Below, piece by piece: positions 14,527 to 23,439 of a stretch of 64,000 nt of DNA. Below the pieces are notes generated by a model. It saw only the letters and a program-made list of their open reading frames with translations. It was not told where the DNA came from and made no database searches. The translations under genes and the position numbers were made by a program. Source of the DNA: Streptomyces erythrochromogenes (lineage in GTDB: Bacteria > Actinomycetota > Actinomycetes > Streptomycetales > Streptomycetaceae); the NCBI RefSeq assembly GCF_036170895.1, contig NZ_CP108036.1:6421501-6485500 (forward strand), in the 5' to 3' direction. The stretch's first letter is position 1. Each line of letters starts with the position of its first letter.

Positions 14527-16974
14527 CTACTGCTCCGGCTGTTCGCCCGCCGCCGCGAGGGCCTTCAGCAGACCCGCCAGCCGCGTCGTACGCGGCTTGG
14601 GCAGCACCTCGGCGACCGCGCGCGGCAGCGCCTGGTCGACGCCGTGCACCACCGACAGGTGCCGCTCGGCCCGCCCGAACGCCGTGTAGACCCAGTCCCG
14701 CGACAGGGCCTGCGCCGCGTCACCCGGCAGTACGACGACCACCGCGGGCCAGCGCGCGCCCACCGCCTGATGCGCCGTCATCGCCCAGCCGTGCCGCACC
14801 TGGGACTCGACGAGCTCCTTCGGTACGACGATCCGCGCGCCCGCGCGGTCCAGGTGCAGCCCCTGGGCGTCGGCCGACACGACACGGGCCGGCAGGGCCT
14901 GTCCCGGGGACGGCACGTGGACCACCCGGTCCCCGGGGTCGAAGCCGCCGAACCGGCCCGGGCCGGGATTGAGCCGCTCCTTGAGCGCGGCGTTCAACGC
15001 CCGCGTCCCCGCGGAGCCGCCGTGACCCGGGGTGATCACCTGCACGCCGTCCGCCGGGATCCCGAAGGCCCGCGGCACCGACTCGGCCACCAGCTGCACC
15101 GCGCGGTGCACGGCCTCCCCGGCGTCCTGCACCGGGACGATGACGACCTCCTTGCCGGGCGCGTCGACCTGGTTCAGCTCCCCGATGCCCACGCCGGAGA
15201 CGAGCTCGCCGAGGGGGCCCGGGTCCGGGGTGCGGGAGACCAGCTGCGGGCAGGTACGCGCCGCCAGGAGATCGGCGAACACCCGCCCCGCCCCCGCGGA
15301 GCCGAGCACTCCGGGATCCCCGGACAGGACCAGCCGGGCCCCGTCGGGCACGCCCTCGACCAGCGCGGCCGCGCTCTCCACATCCAGCTGCGGCGCGTCC
15401 AGCACGACCAGCAGGTCCAGCGCGAACTGCCCGTCCGCGTCCCGCCCGGGCCCCTCCTGACCGGACAGCAGCTCCGCCACCGTCACCGCGTCGTGGCCGC
15501 CTGCGGCGTGCGCGGCCACGCAGACGCGCAGGCCCAGCCCACGGGCGGCCGCGGCCAGCGCGAGCGGCTCGGCCCGGGCGGCCTCACCACCCGTGTGGGT
15601 GACCAGGCCGTGGCCGGCGACCGCGCGGATCAGCTCGCCGGTGGACCCGTCCGGCGCTGCCGCGGCGGCCTGCTCCCAGTCCGCCGGGCCGCCGAAGGTG
15701 CCGGCCAGCCGGGCCAAGCCGTCGGCCAGGCTCTCCTCGGCCATCGCGGCACCCTCCAGGCCCACGAGGATCCGTACCGGCTGTTCCTCCCCCTCCTCGA
15801 CCGGCGGGCCGAGGGGCTCGTGGAAGACCAGTACCGAGGCCTCCGCGATGGCCTGCTCCAGCGCCTCGCCCGGATCCGGCACGCCGTACTGGGCCAGGGC
15901 CTTCTCCAGGACCGGGGCCTCCAGTGCGGTGTGCCCCTTCAGGCCCGCCTGGTCCAGCAGCCAGCCCACCAGGACGCCCGTGCGGCGCTCGTCCCCGGGG
16001 CCGGCCCCGGCGCCCAGCAGCGCGCGGGCGAAGCCGTCGGCCTGCGTCGGGCGCACGGCGGGGACCGCCAGCAGCCGCCACGGGTTCTCCGCGAGCTCCT
16101 CCGCGGCTCCGTCGCCGAGGGCCGCCGCCACGGGGCCCGCCAGCGACTCGGGAGCGCCACCGCGGGCCAGGACGGCCCGTACGCCGTCGACGACGTCGGC
16201 CGAGGGTACGGGCGCCGGCGCCGGCGCCGGAGCGGCCGGACGCGGCGCCGGGGGAGCGGGGGCCGCCTTGCGGGGCGCGGCCGGTGCCTCGTCGAAGTAG
16301 ACGGCGGAGGGCTTCGCGCCGCTCTCCACGGCCCGTACGGCGGCCAGCAGGTCGGCGGCCTTCCCGCTGAGCTTCGCGCCGGCCTCGACGGGATGGTCCC
16401 GCTCGGCCTTGCGCCGGGCGATCCGCTCCCGCTCGACCTTCTGCGCGGCCAGCTCGGCCTGGGCCTCGCTGAGCCCGCCGCCTGCGGCGGGCTCAGCCCC
16501 CGCCTCCCGGGCTTCGCCCCCGGCCTCCCCCTCGGCTGCGGCCCCGGACCCGGCCTCGTCCTCGGCCCCACCGTCGGGTCCGGTCCCCGCCTCTCCCTCG
16601 GCCTCGGGTCCGGCGTCGTCGGGCCCTGCGGGGCTCTCCCCCATCCCGCCCCTTCCCGAAACCGGGGGCTCCGCCCCCGGGTCCTCGTCACGTGCCGGGT
16701 CGCCTACGGGGGGCTCCGACCCCCGGCCGCCCCCGCCGCCCCCACCGTGCGGCTCGGCAGGCCCCGTCCCGGGCCGGCCCGAATCGGCCGGGTCTGCCGC
16801 GCCAGCGGTGTCGGCTTCGCCGTGCGCCGCGGCGGCAGCCTCGGCTCCGGCCTCGGGCCCGTTCGAGTCGGCCTGCATCTCGGCCCGGTCTTCCGCGTCA
16901 GCGGTGCCGGCCTGCGCCGCGGCCGGTTCTTCCGCGGCAGCGGTAGCGGTATCGGCCTGGCGGTCCGTACTCAC
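14527..16974 (-). CDS. RecD2-like helicase-fold protein with degenerate ATP site
   Basis: 815 aa. The first about 200 residues are a low-complexity Ala/Glu/Gly/Pro region. Residues about 270-380 look like helix-hairpin-helix and RecD N-terminal segments (RPTQADGFARALLG). A RecA-like core follows, with LLVVLDAPQLDVESAAALV in the Walker B position and a C-terminal UvrD_C_2-type domain containing MTAHQAVGARWPAVVVVLPG and TAFGRAE. The expected Walker A (GGPGTGKT) is replaced by TGGEAARAEPL, so ATP hydrolysis is unlikely. Related Streptomyces proteins are annotated as helix-hairpin-helix proteins. The GTG start shares a GTGA overlap with the stop of the upstream aldo/keto reductase, so translation is coupled. 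Confidence 0.75.
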   Translation of the reverse strand: MSTDRQADTATAAAEEPAAAQAGTADAEDRAEMQADSNGPEAGAEAAAAAHGEADTAGAADPADSGRPGTGPAEPHGGGGGGGRGSEPPVGDPARDEDPGAEPPVSGRGGMGESPAGPDDAGPEAEGEAGTGPDGGAEDEAGSGAAAEGEAGGEAREAGAEPAAGGGLSEAQAELAAQKVERERIARRKAERDHPVEAGAKLSGKAADLLAAVRAVESGAKPSAVYFDEAPAAPRKAAPAPPAPRPAAPAPAPAPVPSADVVDGVRAVLARGGAPESLAGPVAAALGDGAAEELAENPWRLLAVPAVRPTQADGFARALLGAGAGPGDERRTGVLVGWLLDQAGLKGHTALEAPVLEKALAQYGVPDPGEALEQAIAEASVLVFHEPLGPPVEEGEEQPVRILVGLEGAAMAEESLADGLARLAGTFGGPADWEQAAAAAPDGSTGELIRAVAGHGLVTHTGGEAARAEPLALAAAARGLGLRVCVAAHAAGGHDAVTVAELLSGQEGPGRDADGQFALDLLVVLDAPQLDVESAAALVEGVPDGARLVLSGDPGVLGSAGAGRVFADLLAARTCPQLVSRTPDPGPLGELVSGVGIGELNQVDAPGKEVVIVPVQDAGEAVHRAVQLVAESVPRAFGIPADGVQVITPGHGGSAGTRALNAALKERLNPGPGRFGGFDPGDRVVHVPSPGQALPARVVSADAQGLHLDRAGARIVVPKELVESQVRHGWAMTAHQAVGARWPAVVVVLPGDAAQALSRDWVYTAFGRAERHLSVVHGVDQALPRAVAEVLPKPRTTRLAGLLKALAAAGEQPEQ

Positions 16975-17954
16975 AGCGTGCTCCAGTCCTGATCGGGATA
17001 GCGGTGCTCCGGCGCCGACACGTCGTCCAGCGCCCGGCAGATCTCCTCCGGAAGACTAAGCTCCTCCACCGACAAGGCCGCCGCGAGCTGCGCCGACGTC
17101 CGCGCGCCGACGATCGGCGCGACCACCCCCGGCCGGTCCCTGATCCACGCCAGGGCCACCTGGAGCGGGGTCACGGCCAGCCCCTGGGCCGCCGTCACCA
17201 CCGCGTCCACGATCCGGCCCGCCGCCTCGTCCAGGTACGGCTCCACCAGCGCGGCCAGGGACTGCGAGGCGCCCCGGGAGTCGGCCGGCGTGCCCTCCCG
17301 GTACTTGCCCGTCAGCACCCCGCGGCCCAGCGGCGAGGAGGGCAGCAGGCCGACCCCCAGGTCCAGCGCGGCCGGCAGCACCTCCCGCTCGACGCCGCGC
17401 TGCAGCAGGGAGTACTCCATCTGCGTCGAGGCGATCCGGGTGCGTACCCCCGGGGCCGCGAGCTGCCAGGTCGCCGCCTTCGCCAGCTGCCAGCCGCAGA
17501 AGCCGGCCACCCCCGCGTACCGGGCCCGGCCACTGCTCACCGCCAGGTCCAGGGCCTGCAGGGTCTCCTCCACCGGGGTCGCCGGATCGAAGGCGTGCAC
17601 CTGCCACAGGTCGACGTAGTCGGTGCCCAGCCGGTCCAGCGAGTCGTCCAGGGCGGCGAGCAGATGGCCGCGCGAGCCGTCGAAGCGCCGGTCGGGGTCG
17701 GGCACGCTGCCCGCCTTGGTCGCGATCACCAGGTCCCGGCGCGGGACGAGCCCTCCCACCAGCCGCCCGAGGAGGTACTCCGCCTCCCCGTCGCCGTACA
17801 CGTCGGCGGTGTCGACGAGGGTGCCGCCCGCCTCCCAGAACGTCTTCACCTGTTCGGCGGCGGCTTCCTCGCCGGTGTCGCGGCCCCAGGTGAGGGTGCC
17901 GAGGCCGATCCGGGAGACGCGCAGTCCGGTGCGGCCGAGATGCCTCTGCTCCAT
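16971..17954 (-). CDS. Aldo/keto reductase
   Basis: 327 aa, normal for the AKR (beta/alpha)8 barrel. The N-terminus LGRTGLRVSRIGLGTLTWG and the catalytic tetrad elements are visible. These are DTADVYGDGEAE (Asp and Tyr), VIATKAG (Lys) and LWQVHAFD (His). The C-terminal NADPH-binding loop (VVAPIVGARTSAQL) is intact. It should reduce a carbonyl with NADPH; the substrate is unknown. The ATG at 17954 (MEQRHLGR) matches the family start; 12 upstream in-frame residues are unlikely. A TAGTCT hexamer lies 8 nt before this ATG. It overlaps the downstream RecD-like gene by 4 nt and diverges from the F420-type oxidoreductase. Confidence 0.9.
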   Translation of the reverse strand: MEQRHLGRTGLRVSRIGLGTLTWGRDTGEEAAAEQVKTFWEAGGTLVDTADVYGDGEAEYLLGRLVGGLVPRRDLVIATKAGSVPDPDRRFDGSRGHLLAALDDSLDRLGTDYVDLWQVHAFDPATPVEETLQALDLAVSSGRARYAGVAGFCGWQLAKAATWQLAAPGVRTRIASTQMEYSLLQRGVEREVLPAALDLGVGLLPSSPLGRGVLTGKYREGTPADSRGASQSLAALVEPYLDEAAGRIVDAVVTAAQGLAVTPLQVALAWIRDRPGVVAPIVGARTSAQLAAALSVEELSLPEEICRALDDVSAPEHRYPDQDWSTL

Positions 17955-17962
17955 GAGCGCTG

Positions 17963-17968
17963 AGACTA
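17963..17968 (-). promoter_or_regulatory. -10 element of a probable near-leaderless promoter (aldo/keto reductase)
   Basis: Minus-strand TAGTCT, 8 nt before the ATG at 17954, no ribosome-binding site. Confidence 0.35.
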
Positions 17969-18021
17969 CTGGGGCGCTGACGTGGAGCACCCGGGCGCGC
18001 TACAGTCCCCGCACACCAACG

Positions 18022-18043
18022 TTACTGATCGGTACACCGGTAA
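18022..18043. promoter_or_regulatory. Candidate operator dyad upstream of the LLM oxidoreductase
   Basis: A 22-bp element begins TTAC and ends GTAA, with an inner CGGT-AC-ACCG dyad. It lies 12 bp before the start codon at 18055 and overlaps the likely ribosome-binding region. The shape resembles TetR-family operators, but no regulator gene is adjacent. Confidence 0.3.
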
Positions 18044-18054
18044 GGGGACGACAC

Positions 18055-19104
18055 ATGCGGCTCGGCATCAATCTCGGTTACTGGGGTGCGGGCATGGACG
18101 CCGACAACCTCGCCGTCGCCCAGGAGGCCGACCGCCTCGGCTACGACGTCTGCTGGGCGGCGGAGGCCTACGGCTCGGACGCCCCGACCGTCCTCGCATG
18201 GGTGGCCGCCCAGACCGAGCGCATCGACGTCGGCTCGGCGATCCTGCAGATCCCCGCCCGGCAGCCCGCCATGACCGCGATGACCGCGGCCACCCTCGAC
18301 TCGCTCACCAAGGGCCGCTTCCGGCTCGGCCTCGGCGTCTCCGGCCCGCAGGTCTCCGAGGGCTGGTACGGCGTCAAGTTCGACAAGCCGCTCGCCCGCA
18401 CCCGCGAGTACGTGGAGATCGTCCGCAAGGCCATGTCCCGCGAGCGGCTGAGCTACGAGGGCGAGCACTGGACCCTGCCGCTGCCGGGCGGCCCGGGCAA
18501 GCCGATCAAGCTGACCGTGCACCCCGAGCGCGAGCACATCCCGCTCTACATCGCGGCCATCGGGCCCAAGAACCTGGAGCAGACCGGCGAGATCGCCGAC
18601 GGCGCCCTGCTGATCTTCCCCGCCGCCGAGCACCTGGAGGCCACCGCGCTCACCCACATCCGGGCGGGCCGCGAGAAGGCCGGGCTGACGATGGACGGGT
18701 TCGACGTCTGCCCGACCGTGCCGCTGGCCCTCGGCGAGGACGTGACCGCCCTCGCCGACATGTTCCGCCCGTACACCGCCCTGTACGTGGGCGGCATGGG
18801 CAGCCGGAAGCAGAACTTCTACAACCAGCTGGCCCAGCGCATGGGCTACGAGAAGGAAGCCGCCGAGATCCAGGACAAGTACCTGGCCGGCGACAAAGCC
18901 GGCGCGGCCGAGGCCGTCCCGCACTCGCTGATCGACTCGACGACGCTGCTCGGCCCGGTCGAGCGGATCGCGGACGGGATGCGGGCCTACGCGGAGGCCG
19001 GGGTCACCACCCTCACGCTCGCCCCGGCCGGCTTCACCCTGGACGAGCGGGTCGCCGCCCTGCGCGCCGGCACCGAGGCCATGGAGCGCGCGGGCCTCGC
19101 CTGA
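18055..19104 (+). CDS. LLM-class F420-dependent oxidoreductase
   Basis: 349 aa, a bacterial-luciferase-like (beta/alpha)8 barrel. Typical elements include MRLGINLGYWGAG at the N-terminus and the SAILQIPARQPAMTAMTAAT strand/loop. FRLGLGVSGPQVSEGWYG and PLYIAAIGPKNLEQTGEIADG also fit. Actinobacterial members of this clade use coenzyme F420 and are close to the Rv-type hydride-transfer enzymes; the substrate is unknown. The ATG has an AAGGGG site. Divergent from the aldo/keto reductase (100-bp gap), suggesting shared regulation. Confidence 0.88.
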   Translation: MRLGINLGYWGAGMDADNLAVAQEADRLGYDVCWAAEAYGSDAPTVLAWVAAQTERIDVGSAILQIPARQPAMTAMTAATLDSLTKGRFRLGLGVSGPQVSEGWYGVKFDKPLARTREYVEIVRKAMSRERLSYEGEHWTLPLPGGPGKPIKLTVHPEREHIPLYIAAIGPKNLEQTGEIADGALLIFPAAEHLEATALTHIRAGREKAGLTMDGFDVCPTVPLALGEDVTALADMFRPYTALYVGGMGSRKQNFYNQLAQRMGYEKEAAEIQDKYLAGDKAGAAEAVPHSLIDSTTLLGPVERIADGMRAYAEAGVTTLTLAPAGFTLDERVAALRAGTEAMERAGLA

Positions 19105-19296
19105 GCCGGCTGCCGCCGATGGGTTCTGCGGCCGTGGTGGGGGCTCGGGGGTCTTCCCCGCCACGGCCGACACAGCCAACAACGCGCCGGACGCCCGCGG
19201 GGTTACGCACGCGGGCCCGGCCGGGGGTTCGTTCATTCGGACGAGTACCGCCACCCCTCGGTTGCCCGCCCCGCGGACCGGCGTTTGACTCGTTGC

Positions 19297-20085
19297 ATGC
19301 TCTCTGCCCGCAGCCTGTTCCAGGAGATCGTCGACAACGACGACTCCTTCCAGCTGTTCTGCTCCATCGCCGCCAGTGGGGAAGCCCAGGGCGGCTGGGA
19401 GAACGCCCGTATCGCGGCCCTGGTGCCGGACGCCATGCGCGACCTCGCACCCAAGATCACCCGGCACGGTGCCGACGAGGACAAGCACGGCCGGATCTTC
19501 CACGCCCTGCTCCGCAAGCGCGGCCTGCAGGCCGTCCCCGTGCCGCCCGAGACCGACTACACGATGCTGCTGGAGCGTCGCGGCATCGGTCTCGCCCACG
19601 ACAAGCTGCGCCGTCAGGAGGCACTGAGCGAGGAGGACATCGTCGTCTACCTCGCGCACAGCCGCGTCACCGAACAGCGTGCCGCCGACCAGATGGACAT
19701 GCTGGTCAAGTACTTCGGCGACCACCCCGTGGTGGGCAAGGCCATCCACATGATCAGCAACGACGAGGACAACCACCTCGCCTACTGCCACGAGGAACTG
19801 CTGCGGCTGGCCCGCGCCGGCCACGGCCGGACCATCCAGCGGGTGCTCCGCGAGAGCGCGCTCGCGGAGATCGCCGTCTACCGCGAGGTGAGCCTCGCCG
19901 TGATGGACCACATGGGCCGGCTGCTGCACTGGCCCGCGCCGAAGGCGGCCCTGCTGGCCGCCGGCATCCGCGCGATGTACGCGTACGAGCGCTTCAGCGG
20001 CTGGCACCGGATGGTCGACCTGCGCATGCCCGAACGGCGCAACGCCCTCGGCGGCGCACCCGTCACCACCCCCGAGTACGCCTAG
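19297..20085 (+). CDS. Ferritin-like (diiron) domain protein
   Basis: 262 aa, mostly alpha-helical. An ExxH pair appears at 61-64 (EDKH) and again in NDEDNHLAYCHEEL. Separate Glu residues occur in SRVTEQRAADQ and AEIAVYREVS, which together make a four-helix-bundle diiron site. Family members include rubrerythrin-like peroxidases and hydroxylases; the reaction here is unknown. The ATG at 19297 is taken; a TTG at 19285 is in frame. The preceding 192 bp contain no other gene. The stop TAG overlaps the stop codon of the convergent corA gene (20082-20085). Confidence 0.8.
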   Translation: MLSARSLFQEIVDNDDSFQLFCSIAASGEAQGGWENARIAALVPDAMRDLAPKITRHGADEDKHGRIFHALLRKRGLQAVPVPPETDYTMLLERRGIGLAHDKLRRQEALSEEDIVVYLAHSRVTEQRAADQMDMLVKYFGDHPVVGKAIHMISNDEDNHLAYCHEELLRLARAGHGRTIQRVLRESALAEIAVYREVSLAVMDHMGRLLHWPAPKAALLAAGIRAMYAYERFSGWHRMVDLRMPERRNALGGAPVTTPEYA

Positions 20086-21074
20086 AGCCAGCCGCGGCGC
20101 TTGAACAACCGGTGCAGGCCCAGGCAGGCGCACGCCATGAGGGCCAGCACCGCCGGATAGCCCCACCACTGGTGGAGCTCGGGCATGTGGTCGAAGTTCA
20201 TGCCGTAGATCCCCGCCACCATCGTCGGGACGGCCGCGATCGCCGCCCAGGCCGAGATCTTGCGCACGTCGTCGTTCTGCCGCAGGCCCGTCTGTGCGAG
20301 GTGCGCGGCCAGCGCGTCCGACAGCAGCCGGTCCAGGCCCTCGATGTACTCGCTCGCCTTGGTCAGGTGGTCGGCGACGTCACGGAAGAACGGCTGGGCG
20401 TGCTCGTGGACGAAGGGCACCTCCCCGAAGGCGAGCCGGTCCATCGGCGCCAGCAGCGGGCTCGTCGCCCGCCGGAACTCCAGCACCTGCCGCTTGAAGC
20501 CGTAGATCCGGGCGGCGGTGTTCTTGGTGTCCGAGGCGTTCGGGGCGAAGACCTCCGCCTCCAGCTCCTCCAGGTCCGACTGCAGTTCGGCCGCCACCTC
20601 GATGTAGTGGTCCACCACCGCGTCGGACACCGCGTACAGCACCGCCGTCGGGCCGTGCCGCAGCACGTCCGGCTCCTGCTCCAGCCGGTGGCGCACGGCG
20701 GCCAGCGGGGCCCCTTCGCCGTGCCGGACCGTGACGACGAAGCAATCGCCGATGAACAGCATCAGTTCGCCCGCGGACACCGTGTCCGTGGCCTCGTCGT
20801 AGAGCACCGGCTTCAGCACGACGAACAGCGAGTCGTCGTACACCTCCAGCTTGGGGCGCTGGTGGGCGTTGAGCGCGTCCTCCACCGCCAGCGGGTGCAG
20901 GCCGAACTCCCGGCGGACGTGATCGAACTCCGCCTCCGTCGGCTCGTACGTGCCGATCCAGAGGAAGGCGTCACCGCTCGCCCGGGCCTCGTCCAGGGCG
21001 TCCGAGAAGTCCTGGGGACCCTCGGCGCGCCGACCGTCCCGGTAAATCGCGCAGTCGACAATCACGCCGAACAT
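20082..21074 (-). CDS. corA: CorA-family magnesium/divalent cation channel
   Basis: 330 aa. A soluble N-terminal domain (WIGTYEPTEAEFDHVRREFGLHPLAVEDAL) leads to a long stalk helix. TM1 ends in the signature YGMNF, the acidic periplasmic loop is DHMPELHQWWGYP and TM2 is followed by a basic tail (KRRGWL). It forms a pentameric inner-membrane Mg2+ (or Co2+/Ni2+) channel. The ATG at 21074 has a GAGGGGGAG site. Genes on both sides differ in direction; it diverges from the phosphatase gene (55 bp) and converges with the ferritin-like gene with overlapping stop codons. Confidence 0.95.
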   Translation of the reverse strand: MFGVIVDCAIYRDGRRAEGPQDFSDALDEARASGDAFLWIGTYEPTEAEFDHVRREFGLHPLAVEDALNAHQRPKLEVYDDSLFVVLKPVLYDEATDTVSAGELMLFIGDCFVVTVRHGEGAPLAAVRHRLEQEPDVLRHGPTAVLYAVSDAVVDHYIEVAAELQSDLEELEAEVFAPNASDTKNTAARIYGFKRQVLEFRRATSPLLAPMDRLAFGEVPFVHEHAQPFFRDVADHLTKASEYIEGLDRLLSDALAAHLAQTGLRQNDDVRKISAWAAIAAVPTMVAGIYGMNFDHMPELHQWWGYPAVLALMACACLGLHRLFKRRGWL

Positions 21075-21116
21075 TCTCCCCCTCCGCCGACGGGCCCGCA
21101 CCCGTCCGGCACCGCC

Positions 21117-21122
21117 TACGCT
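21117..21122 (+). promoter_or_regulatory. -10 element of a probable leaderless promoter (phosphatase)
   Basis: TACGCT, 7 nt before the ATG at 21130. Confidence 0.4.
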
Positions 21123-21129
21123 GGCCCTC

Positions 21130-21849
21130 ATGGCCACGCTGATCCTCGTACGACACGGGCGGTCCACCGCCAACACCGCAGGGCTGCTCGCCGGGTGGAC
21201 CCCCGGCGTGGCCCTCGACGAGCGCGGCGCCGAGCAGGCCGCCGCGCTCCCCGGACGGCTGGCGGGCGTGCCGCTCGCCGCCGCCGTCACCAGCCCGCTG
21301 CAACGCTGCCGGGAGACCCTCGCACCCCTGCTGGCGGCGAGGCCCGAGCTGGAACTCCACACCGACGAGCGGATCGGCGAGTGCCACTACGGCGACTGGT
21401 CCGGGCGCAAGCTCTCCGAACTCTCCGAAGAACCGCTGATGAAGATCGTGCAACAGCACCCGTCGGCGGCCGCCTTCCCCGGCGGCGAGTCCATGCGGGC
21501 CATGCAGGCGCGCGCCGTGGACGCCGTGCGCGAGTGGAACGCGCGGATCGAGGAGAGCGACGGCAGCGACGCCGTCTTCCTGATGTGCTCGCACGGCGAC
21601 ATCATCAAGTCCCTTGTCGCGGACGCCCTGGGCATGCACCTGGACCTCTTCCAGCGCATCCACGTCGACCCCTGCTCGGTGACGGCGATCCGCTACACGC
21701 CGACCCGCCCGTTCGTGTTCCGGCTCGGCGACACGGGGGACTTCGGCTCCCTCGTGCGGCGCCCGGCCGCACCCGAGCCCGTCGCCTCCGACAAGGACGC
21801 CGAGGACTCCGGGAACGCCGTCGTGGGGGGCGGCGCGGGCGCGGTGTGA
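21130..21849 (+). CDS. Histidine phosphatase superfamily protein (MSMEG_4193-type phosphomutase)
   Basis: 239 aa. The catalytic RHG motif is at the N-terminus (LILVRHGRSTANTAG), with the second Arg in SPLQRCRET. The catalytic Glu lies in ECHYGDWSG and the second His in MCSHGDIIKS. This is the actinobacterial MSMEG_4193 group, which is consistently found beside the DUF3090 and PI-kinase-like genes, as here. Activity as phosphatase rather than mutase is likely from the fold. The C-terminal 35 residues are a low-complexity tail. A gap of 77 bp separates it from the DUF3090 gene. Confidence 0.87.
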   Translation: MATLILVRHGRSTANTAGLLAGWTPGVALDERGAEQAAALPGRLAGVPLAAAVTSPLQRCRETLAPLLAARPELELHTDERIGECHYGDWSGRKLSELSEEPLMKIVQQHPSAAAFPGGESMRAMQARAVDAVREWNARIEESDGSDAVFLMCSHGDIIKSLVADALGMHLDLFQRIHVDPCSVTAIRYTPTRPFVFRLGDTGDFGSLVRRPAAPEPVASDKDAEDSGNAVVGGGAGAV

Positions 21850-21926
21850 TCGCGCGGCGCAGTAGGGTGGACGGGCCCACACACGGGCGCAGACCCGCCC
21901 CCGCCGCCGAGACTTGGAGACTGGAC

Positions 21927-22517
21927 GTGCCCCGTCAGGTGTTCCTCTACGACCCGCCGGACCGCTTCGTGGCCGGCACGGTCGGCTTGCCGGGACGCCG
22001 TACGTTCTTCCTGCAGGCCTCCTCCGGCCCCCGCGTCACCAGCGTCTCCCTGGAGAAGACCCAGGTCGCCGCACTGGCCGAGCGGATGGACGAGCTGCTG
22101 GACGAGGTCGTGCGGCGCACCGGCGGAAACGCCCCGGTCCCTGCCATGGCCCCGACGGAGGCCGCCGACACCGCCCCGCTGGACGTCCCCGTCGAGGAGG
22201 AGTTCCGCGTCGGCACCATGGCCCTGGCCTGGGACGGCGAGGAGCAGCGGATGATCGTCGAGGCCCAGGCCCTGGTGGAGCTCGACGCCGAGTCCGACGA
22301 GGACCTCGCCGAGGCGGAGGAGCGGCTGCTCCAGGACGAGGAGAACGGCCCGCCGATGCTGCGGGTCCGCCTCACCGGCGCCCAGGCCCGCGCCTTCGCC
22401 AAGCGAGCCCTGGACGTGGTCAACGCCGGCCGCCCGCCGTGTCCGCTGTGCAGCCTGCCGCTGGACCCGGAGGGGCACGTGTGCCCGCGCCAGAACGGCT
22501 ACCGGCGCCAGGCGTGA
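21927..22517 (+). CDS. DUF3090 family protein
   Basis: 196 aa from a GTG at 21927 behind TTGGAGA. The N-terminus VFLYDPPDRFVAGTVGLPGRR is the family hallmark. The C-terminus carries a treble-clef-like cysteine cluster, PPCPLCSLPLDPEGHVCPRQNG, a probable zinc site. The middle contains an acidic helix (ESDEDLAEAEERLLQDEENG). The family is confined to actinobacteria and has no established function. Its stop overlaps the next gene's GTG (GTGA at 22514-22517), indicating coupled translation and a functional link with the PI-kinase-like protein. Confidence 0.9.
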   Translation: MPRQVFLYDPPDRFVAGTVGLPGRRTFFLQASSGPRVTSVSLEKTQVAALAERMDELLDEVVRRTGGNAPVPAMAPTEAADTAPLDVPVEEEFRVGTMALAWDGEEQRMIVEAQALVELDAESDEDLAEAEERLLQDEENGPPMLRVRLTGAQARAFAKRALDVVNAGRPPCPLCSLPLDPEGHVCPRQNGYRRQA

Positions 22518-23329
22518 CGGGCCAGGGGGACATGGAGGAACTGCTCGCCAAGGGCGAGCTGACCGTCGTCGGCCGGATCCGCGAGGCGTCCAACGCGGTC
22601 CTGCTGTGCACCGTCACCTACGACGGCGCGAGCGCCGACTGCGTCTACAAGCCGGTCAAGGGGGAGCGGCCGCTGTGGGACTTCCCCGACGGCAGCCTCG
22701 CCCAGCGGGAGGTCGCCGCCTACCTGGTCTCCGAGGCCACCGGCTGGGGCCTGGTGCCCGCCACCGTGCTGCGCGACGGACCCTACGGCGAGGGCATGGT
22801 CCAGCAGTGGATCGAGGCCCGGCAGCCGCAGGAGGACTCCCCGCAGGAAGAGCTCCTCGCGCTCGTCGAGGGCGAGGAGGCCGGTGAGGGCTGGAAGCCC
22901 GTGGCCTTCGCCGAGGTCGGCGAGGGCCGCACGGCCCTGCTCGTCCATGCCGACGACCCGAGGCTGCGGCGGCTCTCCGTCCTCGACGCCGTGATCAACA
23001 ACGGCGACCGCAAGGGCGGGCACCTGCTGCCCGCGCCCGACGGGCGGATCTACGGCATCGACCACGGCGTGACCTTCCACACCGAGGACAAGCTGCGCAC
23101 CCTGCTGTGGGGCTGGGCGGGGGAGCCGCTGCCGGACGAGGCCCGCGAGGCGCTCGCCGCGCTGGCCGCGGAACTGGCCGAGGGAGCCCCCCTCGCCACC
23201 CGGCTGGCCGAACTGATCACGGCGGCCGAGCTGGCCGCCGTACGGGAGCGGGTGGCGCACATGCTGCGCACCGGGACGCATCCGCTGCCGTCCGGGCAGT
23301 GGCCGTCGATCCCCTGGCCACCGGTCTGA
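22514..23329 (+). CDS. SCO1664-family protein (PI3/4-kinase-like fold)
   Basis: About 271 aa if started at the coupled GTG; an ATG at 22532 would give 265 aa. The kinase-like motifs are visible: VYKPVKGERPLWDFPDGSL (nucleotide-binding Lys), LDAVINNGDRKGGHLL (catalytic Asn-Asp-Arg-Lys-His loop) and YGIDHGVTFH (metal-binding Asp). These match bacterial proteins related to phosphatidylinositol 3/4-kinases. Whether it phosphorylates a lipid, sugar or protein is unknown. It sits in the conserved actinobacterial string phosphatase, DUF3090, this protein, mshC. No terminator separates it from mshC, but mshC has its own promoter. Confidence 0.85.
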   Translation: MTGQGDMEELLAKGELTVVGRIREASNAVLLCTVTYDGASADCVYKPVKGERPLWDFPDGSLAQREVAAYLVSEATGWGLVPATVLRDGPYGEGMVQQWIEARQPQEDSPQEELLALVEGEEAGEGWKPVAFAEVGEGRTALLVHADDPRLRRLSVLDAVINNGDRKGGHLLPAPDGRIYGIDHGVTFHTEDKLRTLLWGWAGEPLPDEAREALAALAAELAEGAPLATRLAELITAAELAAVRERVAHMLRTGTHPLPSGQWPSIPWPPV

Positions 23330-23427
23330 ACCGGCCATCGCCGGTACGCACAGAACCAGCCAGACCGCAAGAGTGCCGATCAAGACAACAGTGCAGGTCC
23401 AGTTCGTTTCCGGAACATCCGTCCGGT

Positions 23428-23433
23428 TAGGCT
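23428..23433 (+). promoter_or_regulatory. -10 element of a probable leaderless mshC promoter
   Basis: TAGGCT, 6 nt before the ATG at 23440; no Shine-Dalgarno sequence. Confidence 0.5.
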
Positions 23434-23439
23434 CGAGAC

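Noticed and set aside
17982..21926. The 5' part of a 1511-codon plus-strand frame that ends in DUF3090
   Set aside because: Arg/Pro-rich frame-shifted reading of the LLM oxidoreductase, ferritin-like and phosphatase genes; DUF3090 starts at the GTG at 21927.
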